Part shown: one piece after another, positions 19,830-24,634 of the stretch | Numbering within the stretch: the stretch's first letter is position 1 | How the letters are laid out: each line of letters begins with the position of its first letter | The notes under the pieces: generated by a model | Database searches by the model: none | Told to the model about the DNA's origin: nothing | Seen by the model: only the letters and a program-made list of their open reading frames with translations | Translations under genes and position numbers: made by a program | Assembly (NCBI RefSeq): GCF_001039355.2 | Contig: NW_019774041.1 | Location: forward strand, 1 to 24,634 | Length of the DNA stretch: 24,634 nt | Direction of reading: 5' to 3' | Source: Lingula anatina | Lineage: Eukaryota > Brachiopoda > Lingulata > Lingulida > Lingulidae

Positions 19830-21670
19830 ATATTCAAAAGATTATACCTTATAAATGAAGACATGAAAAATCCTATAATTTTTTTTCATTCATTTTCAAA
19901 ATGCACTCAGATACCATCTGGCCTTTCACTGACAGTTTGATTATTATTTTTGTTAACTTATTTACACTATCAGGTGAAGCCTCACTTCCTACACAAGGCA
20001 AGAATTTGTTTCAAATTGCTACTAATGCAGGTTACCTTTACCTCAGGTAGTGACATGTCAACTGTATAAACAACAGCAGCTTTTCACAAACCACAGTCTA
20101 GGAAATTTCAATTCTGACATCTCAACAACTATCGCCCATTTTCAGGAAATTTCATCCGGAATCACAGTGGGGACCCTATCAAAGCCATTTAAATAACAGG
20201 ATCTGAAGATATTGATATTTTATAGCATTTTCCCTATGACCACACACACTTTTATCGGGAATTAAAAGACCCTGACTTCTTATAGATTTTTTTAGTGGTG
20301 GTCAAAAGGGTGAAAGACTGAAAAGGGGTCTTTTTATTATGTATACAAAGGTCTTGGATCAATATATTCCAGTTTTAGAAGCTGCCATACCCTTTCTAGC
20401 AACAGGAAAATGAAATTATTTCATGATAAATGATTTGCCCTTTTCCCTCCAATTTCAAAACTGACTTTCACATTGAAAGTGGTCATAGGCGGTTTAGTCC
20501 CTAATTCAAGCTATCAGCTTAAAAGAAGGTTGGGAATATTAGAACTATCCCACTGGAAACAAAGCCAGACTCCCTAGACTCATAAAAAAACACTTCTTCC
20601 ATGTAATCTTTTTACAGAGAAAAGTAACATATTGTGTAACATAGGATCAATATATATATCCCCCACTCACAAACATGCCTGATTTACGATATTGTCGATA
20701 ATGTATCTCAGAGCAGCAATTTCTTACTAAAAGTTACAATTTTTCTTTGGATGTCCTGTTGGATGGCAAACAGCATTAATCTACCCATTGAAATTAAAAT
20801 TGACTCATGTTAAGATACTGCTCTACGAAAACAGACCAGGCCTGAAATAGTAAATGGGCTGAGCATTGTATCGATAACAGACACAGAGACCTTGTCTAAG
20901 CCTTACCAATAAAAATAACAATAACTGTCATCACACGAGCTGCAGTGATCCACAGGATTAATTCTGAGCATAAAATCCATGGATTACTTTTCATGTTCTG
21001 CATAATGGTCAATAATAAATGCAGATGAGGCTGTGGGTCAATGGGTTTGAACTGGCCCAGCATGGGTTACTGATCAACTATACAGGGATTACACTCACAA
21101 TCCAGTTAAGACAATCATTCACAATGACCACCATACAAGATAAAAACAGATCAATAGAGCACACATGACACATCTTCCAGGCTACTTCCAGATGGATTTC
21201 AGAGGGGGGAAAAAGAGAGAGAGAGAGAGAGAGAGAAGAAACAGACTGTATTATTATTGAAAATCTTGATAAAAGAGCAAGCCAGATGAATGATGGTAGT
21301 TTTTTCGACTAATTCCCTCCTCTGGGATTCCATAGTGTCATCCCCTACTGCTGGATGGCACCATTTTAAGTGCTGCCATTAATGGGGAAGCCATTCCCTC
21401 TGGACAGCCGAAATGGCAAATAAATGAAACCCGTTTTTATATCTTGACCATTTGAATATGACAAACATATTGTCTATAACATGACCATAGCATACCTTGC
21501 CAGTGCCTGGGTTCTGGATTCTTCCCACAGTTCTGAGTAAACATGGTGGTGCTGGCGGGGGACTTGCGTGGATTATTTCACTAAATCTGGTTGGGAAAGG
21601 AGGAGGCTCCGGTTCTGGAGGCTCCCTACGCCGCTTTTTCTTTGAGGAGATGTTCAGTTTCTGAGCAGCC
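6024..21670 (-). CDS. KIF26: KIF26 (VAB-8-like) atypical kinesin, 3' part of gene
   Basis: Seven exons were assembled by eye: 21496-21670, 14664-14864, 14292-14385, 8322-10483, 7838-8049, 7302-7428 and 6024-6163. Their order and residues follow KIF26 proteins: the linker motif [10 protein letters not shown], the motor start [26 protein letters not shown], the P-loop-like GHSKLG, a long Ser/Pro/Lys-rich tail with [10 protein letters not shown] and [24 protein letters not shown], and a C-terminal helical segment ending MMVTCFDI. Splice phases agree at all testable junctions. Family knowledge: KIF26 proteins bind microtubules but are divergent, reportedly inactive ATPases. They act in cell polarity, migration and axon growth (VAB-8 in worms; KIF26A with Grb2 signalling; KIF26B in Wnt5a-Ror signalling). 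The start codon and N-terminal exons lie outside the window. The middle and end of the motor domain are not visible (see findings). KIF26A versus KIF26B cannot be assigned, because that split is a vertebrate one. Confidence 0.93.
6164..7301 (-). other. KIF26 intron between the last two coding exons
   Basis: AT-rich intron of 1138 bases bounded by GTAAGTC at 7301 and atttaattttag at 6164. It contains short (TA)n-like runs (about 6585-6655) and a brief (CA)n at 7067-7079. I see no coding or RNA gene in it. Confidence 0.85.
7302..7428 (-). CDS. KIF26: KIF26 C-terminal exon, helical segment
   Basis: The 127-nt exon has acceptor tttctttctag and donor GATT|GTAAGTC. It encodes [20 protein letters not shown], then [13 protein letters not shown] and DKSAWSYD. 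The composition (Lys/Arg/Glu/Gln/Leu with heptad-like spacing) suggests a coiled coil, and its position matches the corresponding vertebrate segment ending in a conserved Trp. It joins the previous exon in phase 0 and the last exon in phase 1. Confidence 0.9.
7429..7837 (-). other. KIF26 intron
   Basis: 409-base intron between the DDVER exon and the following helical exon, bounded by GTAAAG and tttctttctag. The open frame inside it is without similarity to anything I know. Nothing else is recognisable. Confidence 0.85.
7838..8049 (-). CDS. KIF26: KIF26 C-terminal exon with [19 protein letters not shown] block
   Basis: The 212-nt exon has acceptor ctattcaatag and donor GAG|GTAAAG. It starts with two bases finishing a Ser codon from the large exon and ends in phase 0. 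It encodes a basic, Ser/Pro-rich start ([16 protein letters not shown]), then [10 protein letters not shown], then [20 protein letters not shown]. The WVD...EPFE(I/L)K(V/M)Y(E/D)(I/V)DDVER(L/M)QR pattern is a hallmark of the KIF26 C-terminus, also seen in vertebrate KIF26B. It probably leads into the terminal helical region of the next two exons. Confidence 0.92.
8322..10483 (-). CDS. KIF26: KIF26 large C-terminal exon (5' end in assembly gap)
   Basis: About 720 codons are uninterrupted, ending at donor TGCAT|GTAAGTGC in phase 1; the next exon continues in frame. After the gap it opens with a block containing [12 protein letters not shown], followed by low-complexity Ser/Pro/Thr/Lys-rich sequence. 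A central acidic region (about 9600-9870) includes [13 protein letters not shown] and [14 protein letters not shown]. Proline-rich, SH3-ligand-like stretches follow ([20 protein letters not shown]; about 9089-9170), then basic [10 protein letters not shown]-type repeats. The last part carries the KIF26-specific motifs [21 protein letters not shown] (about 8500-8541) and [14 protein letters not shown] (about 8430-8470). The tail is probably disordered and likely scaffolding and phosphorylated; that is inference. Vertebrate KIF26 genes also carry most of the tail in one very long exon. Whether the bases right of the gap (10705-10785) are coding is not supported. Confidence 0.92.
10484..10704. 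other. Assembly gap (221 N)
   Basis: A continuous run of 221 N truncates the 5' end of the large KIF26 exon. Its true length is unknown. The open frame that appears to run across it into 10705-10785 is accidental or at least unproven, because no KIF26 similarity or good acceptor is seen on the right side. Confidence 0.99.
10931..12290. repeat. Inverted repeat pair, about 85-bp arms: transposon-like element
   Basis: The left arm 10931-11015 and the right arm 12208-12290 are reverse complements, about nine bases in ten by eye with one 2-base indel. They share CTACAGTGATTCTTGTTCAG and CAATGCACTTTCGTGAG. About 1.2 kb of AT-rich sequence with no transposase-like open frame separates them. Weaker similarity may extend some 20 bases outward (TTCCTTTGAATTTG versus TTCCTCTAAATTTG). 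It could be a non-autonomous DNA transposon with terminal inverted repeats, or two opposed copies of one dispersed repeat. No target-site duplication was identified. Confidence 0.7.
13602..13634. repeat. Compound (CA)n(CT)n microsatellite
   Basis: CACACGCACACACACA followed by (CT)n, about 33 bases in all. Confidence 0.95.
14031..14052. repeat. G-rich tract
   Basis: GGGAGGGAGG followed by a run of twelve G. It could form a G-quadruplex on the plus strand, the non-template strand for plus-strand reading; on KIF26 pre-mRNA it appears as C-rich. A nearby 20-base period duplication (AATACAGAGCCTTT at 14075 and 14095) is a separate small tandem repeat. Confidence 0.9.
14292..14385 (-). CDS. KIF26: KIF26 exon: motor domain up to the divergent P-loop
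   Basis: The 94-nt exon has acceptor ttaattttag and donor CTAG|GTAAGTAG. It encodes [20 protein letters not shown] then [11 protein letters not shown], plus the first base of a Gly codon. This is the helix before the nucleotide-binding loop and the loop itself. Conventional kinesins have GQTxxGKT/S; this one reads GHSKLG, the KIF26 variant, which fits family reports of absent or weak ATPase activity. The next exon must supply the remaining Gly bases and the following Lys-Ser/Thr. No such exon was found downstream in the window. The exon is too short and split to appear as a conventional ORF. Confidence 0.92.
14664..14864 (-). CDS. KIF26: KIF26 exon: start of kinesin motor domain
   Basis: The 201-nt (67-codon) exon is phase 0 on both sides, with acceptor catgttttag and donor TTG|GTAAGG. 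It begins [13 protein letters not shown], the first beta strand of the kinesin core. It continues with [14 protein letters not shown], a family-typical block before the motor's FDxVF motif, and ends [17 protein letters not shown]. Ordinary kinesins have FxFDxVF here; the DPRKKQ and APKMFAFD blocks are characteristic of KIF26. The open frame extends past the donor into the intron, but similarity stops at the splice site. Confidence 0.93.
19004..19031. repeat. (GT)n microsatellite
   Basis: Fourteen GT units without interruption. It lies on the left of the orphan JmjC-like exon. Confidence 0.97.
19318..19448 (-). CDS. Orphan exon of a cupin-8/JmjC-type protein
   Basis: The minus strand encodes [19 protein letters not shown] then [18 protein letters not shown], ending at a good donor CTTAG|GTTGGT in phase 2. 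The pattern P.PE.FY..Y..PGKP(V/L)(L/V)F(K/R)G.AK..PAF..WTDEYL is what I recall from the N-terminal part of cupin-8/JmjC domain proteins (2-oxoglutarate/Fe(II) oxygenase fold, related to JMJD7, HSPBAP1 and TYW5). The catalytic His-x-Asp/Glu...His would lie in later exons, which I did not find. The 5' boundary is unclear: conserved residues run up to a (CA)n tract with an unresolved base at 19449, so the acceptor may be hidden there; an internal cccag at 19421-19425 is the alternative. It is unrelated to KIF26 but on the same strand inside its intron. Confidence 0.7.
19450..19532. repeat. Long (TG)n microsatellite with unresolved base
   Basis: About 83 bases of TG/GT beside a single N at 19449. 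Length is likely approximate in the assembly. All His-Thr or Val-Cys open frames across it are repeat artefacts. Confidence 0.97.
19785..19832. repeat. (TAAA)n microsatellite
   Basis: About twelve uninterrupted AATA/TAAA units. Confidence 0.97.
21213..21236. repeat. (GA)n microsatellite
   Basis: About twelve GA units inside the long KIF26 intron, roughly 260 bases from the linker exon. On the transcribed strand it reads (TC)n. Confidence 0.95.
21496..21670 (-). CDS. KIF26: KIF26 exon: linker preceding the motor domain
   Basis: The 175-nt exon has acceptor ctttctag and donor AAG|GTATGC. It encodes [15 protein letters not shown], a proline-rich stretch ([14 protein letters not shown]), then [20 protein letters not shown] and PGTGK. 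The first block and the [10 protein letters not shown] block match the segment just before the kinesin core in vertebrate KIF26B. The exon starts with one base completing a codon and ends in phase 0, which joins directly to the motor start. The basic KKKRRR run could be a microtubule- or nucleic-acid-binding patch, but that is inference. It is the most 5' exon I could recognise here. Confidence 0.9.
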
Positions 21671-22881
21671 CTAGAAAGAGTGAAAAATCATGCAATGTTA
21701 ATGTCAACATGAAATCATATCTATACAGTATAAATAAAACATGTTTTAATGCAATTGTGCTCAGCGTGTATGCCATTTATGTTGTACTGAACTTATGCAC
21801 AATCATAAGCCAACCTTACAAACATGAGATGAAAATGAGTTGCTCAGAGAACTCCATACTTTGATATACCAAAGAGAGTAAATCTTGCCAGACATATATT
21901 TTCTTTATTGCATTTTCCATTAAGATATTCAAAATTTCAAAGTTAGCACAATCATACTGCAAGGTACATAAGAGATGGCTGAAGTAAAGAGAAATATAAA
22001 TTGTGGTCCCACTGAAACACATTTTATTCAATAATGTGCAAAAAACAATACTCCTAAATGATTTTGATGAAAGCATTCTGATCATGATAATATTCGATTA
22101 AAAACTTCTGCCTCCAGCCTACAAGATTCGTGCCTGTCACATGGAATCTATTTTTCCTCTTTTTTATTTCCCAAGGCCAGATTCAGATTCATTTCTCTAC
22201 CAAAATTATCTGATATCGCTCAGTTAATCAAGCATAGGGCAAAAACTTGATAATTCCGTATTGATCCAGAGAACTATTTAACTCTGGTCAGAGTGACTAA
22301 GGCCACAACACCCATTAAGCAGTAAAAACTACCAGCCACCACTGGCAATTAGGAGATAAATTAGTTTTTGTCTTGATTCGACAAGCTTGAATTTGATTAA
22401 ATGAAAATATGGACAGCATGTGTAATTTTACACAAAATTGCTTTTAAAAATAATTTTGACTTAATTTTTGAGAATCATGTTTATGCTATGAAAACACTTA
22501 TCCCAATGCTTCTCTGTTATCTATTTTTGGTTTCAGAATAGATATGTAATGTTGATGGTGATGGGAGTAATGTAGAAAAAAAAAAAACAATAAAAGATCA
22601 TGATTGTAAAATTGCACATAATAAACTATGATATTTAAGATATACTATACACTATACTTCCTTGTTATGTCATAGTGTTTAATCAACAGCTTCATGAATT
22701 TATAAAATGTATCTGGTATTCCTTAAAACAACCAAAGATATATTTCTGTGAAAAAATTTTAAAAGTTTTTAGATAATTATAAAACAACTTCTGATTAATG
22801 TTTTCAAACAAATCTGTGTAGATCTCAGAAAAGAGAATGCAAGTTTGTATGGTACTTTGTGTGTGTGTGTGTGTGTGCATA

Positions 22882-22980
<99 letters not shown>

Positions 22981-24634
22981 AGAGGGAAGATTGCCAGTTG
23001 TTTATGTAGAAGCTACCCCAACTGTGGTAAAGAGACATAACATCTGATGCAGACTGGCTTCCTGGATAGTCCTACTATTACTTGCCAGTTATCAAGGAAG
23101 TGTAGGAGGGGAAGAAAAAGGTTGAGCACTTAGGCCACCTGGTGGTAAGTAAGCAAAATCTATATCATCTCTCTTCTTCATCCACAAGTCTAGATCACCG
23201 AGATCCACTAACCTTAAAGTATACCCTATCTACTGGTTTCAGGTTTTATTACCTAAACAAGATTTTGTTCTCTCTTGCTCTTAACATTAAAAGATGACCT
23301 GAATATTTGCCTCTCTTACTTGGAATAATACTTACTTAAAAAAACACGAAACAAAATAATTTCAAGAAAATCTTATCAAAAGATTATGGTATCAAATGAG
23401 GACATGGCAACTGTTTTAGAAAATCTTTGAACCTAAACAGAAATGTACAGATGAGAATCAAGCAAGTCGGGCCAAGTGAATAGCACAGAGTGAGCGCTCT
23501 TGAAATACCTGAAAGGTTAAGTCTTTTGATCCTTGAGTGATGCATGTGATACAAGTTTTACGACCTGTCTCTGGAAGTGATTTCCCCATGAACTTAACAG
23601 CCCAAGTAATCAATGCCCCTACTTTGACTTATTTAATTACAGTCTTCCTACATTTCTCTAAGACAAAGAGGGGACATTAATCACATTAGAAAGAGTCCAC
23701 ATAGAGAGGCAATGCTATCCCTTTCCTTGTACTTCAATTTCTCTGTCTTAAGATTACCTAGTATTCTAATCATGGACCAATATAACAGCATGAGCCATTA
23801 TGTTCAGAACCCTCTTGCATTGTTCAATAGACCATCCATGTGGCATAATTAAATAAACCAGAACACGAATCTTGCATATGAGCAAAAAATTGCCTTTAGA
23901 TGATATCAGCACTTTCCAGCCTCTGACTCTAAGAATCTTCTTCATATGAGACTCATTAGTAAATTGAAATCTGTCAGTTTGGCTGCATATAAAGCATGCA
24001 GTTCAGGGATTTGCTCTAGTAATCCAATCCATAACACCCTAGTTTCTGCTTCAATAGTTGGGAACATACAATAAAAAGATCTTACAGATCTTGTAAAGAA
24101 TATGCTATTAAATATCTTCCCATGCAATTGCCGCAAATATTCTTTAACAAAGCACTCAAAATCTACTTGAAAAAATCTTTTTATATATAAATGAAAAAGA
24201 GAGATAAAACAATTTCAGTCAAGTCTCTACAGTGTGGAACACTTGTATAAACAGTTTCCTTTGGTAATGGCTTCTTAGTATAGCAATGAACTGCCCATGT
24301 CTGTTGGTAGAAGTAAAGATGTACAGGCATTCTCACACCCTACCAGATGTAACAATATAAATACTGACACAGACATACAACAGAAACATAGTCTCACCTG
24401 TGACTCATATTTGTACCTCACTCCATGCTTGTAGTAATCCAAAATTACAGGAAAAAAAATATCCAGAAAACTGTGATGGTATCTTATATCAGCAAACAGA
24501 CAGCACTTCAGATTTCCCTTAAAAGTATCAAAGTCTCAGATGCTGTAGTAACTGCAAGAATCAAATTCTCTCATTTCACACCATGAAAAATACAGTCAAT
24601 CAATAGCTCTTCCTGTCAGAATCTGCTTTCCCCC
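21671..24634 (-). other. KIF26 intron upstream of the linker exon (partial)
   Basis: About 3 kb reaching the window edge. AT-rich, with one long (TG)n tract. I recognise no KIF26 N-terminal exon; the short open frames at 21816-22085 and 23942-24136 are without similarity I know. The intron is bounded on the left by the acceptor ctttctag at 21671. Confidence 0.7.
22859..22977. repeat. Long interrupted (TG)n microsatellite
   Basis: Nearly 120 bases of TG repeat, interrupted once by CATACACG near 22878-22885. It is the longest simple repeat in the window. Confidence 0.97.

Larger units (their letters stand above)
14865..21495 (-). other. Long KIF26 intron with microsatellites, an orphan exon and CNE-like DNA
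   Basis: 6.6 kb between the pre-motor linker exon and the first motor exon (donor GTATGC, acceptor catgttttag). It contains the JmjC-like exon at 19318-19448, several microsatellites and long non-repetitive stretches. The two minus-strand open frames at 16364-17106 are not recognisable as protein families. Confidence 0.85.

Noticed and set aside
22692-23040. His-Thr and Val-Cys repeat open frames
   Set aside because: Direct translation of a (TG)n microsatellite.

Overview
The window looks like nuclear DNA of an animal, most likely an invertebrate bilaterian. It is AT-rich, has spliced genes with long introns, GT-AG splice sites and many (CA)n, (TAA)n, (TAAA)n and (GA)n microsatellites, and shows no operon structure or bacterial gene density. 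A marine spiralian such as a mollusc would fit, but nothing here fixes the species.

The main gene is on the minus strand: an orthologue of the atypical kinesin KIF26 (KIF26A/KIF26B in vertebrates, VAB-8 in C. elegans). I could place seven coding exons, in gene order: 21496-21670 (linker before the motor), 14664-14864 (first part of the motor domain), 14292-14385 (motor, up to the divergent P-loop), a long C-terminal exon 8322-10483 running into an assembly gap, then 7838-8049, 7302-7428 and 6024-6163 with the stop codon. Splice phases agree at every junction that can be tested. The 5' exons lie beyond the right edge. The 3'UTR probably occupies about 4.6-6.0 kb.

The exons for the rest of the motor domain (end of the P-loop, switch I, switch II, about 300 residues in relatives) should lie between 14292 and 10483, but I could not find them. 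That interval holds a 221-base run of N (10484-10704) and an inverted-repeat element (10931-12290).

The 6.6 kb intron at 14865-21495 holds a surprise: a same-strand exon (about 19318-19448) that encodes a piece of a cupin-8/JmjC-type protein. It lies between two (TG)n tracts and is next to an unresolved base. The rest of that intron is non-repetitive, with homeodomain- and OTX-like motifs, so it may carry regulatory elements.

Left of the KIF26 gene (1-4600) are a truncated 35-bp minisatellite (1-223), mostly AT-rich DNA, a small tRNA-SINE-like fragment (about 2424-2456), and several short minus-strand open segments with good splice signals (1015-1122, 1607-1681, 1789-1902, 2932-3068). These may belong to an unrecognised downstream gene or non-coding transcript; the evidence is weak.
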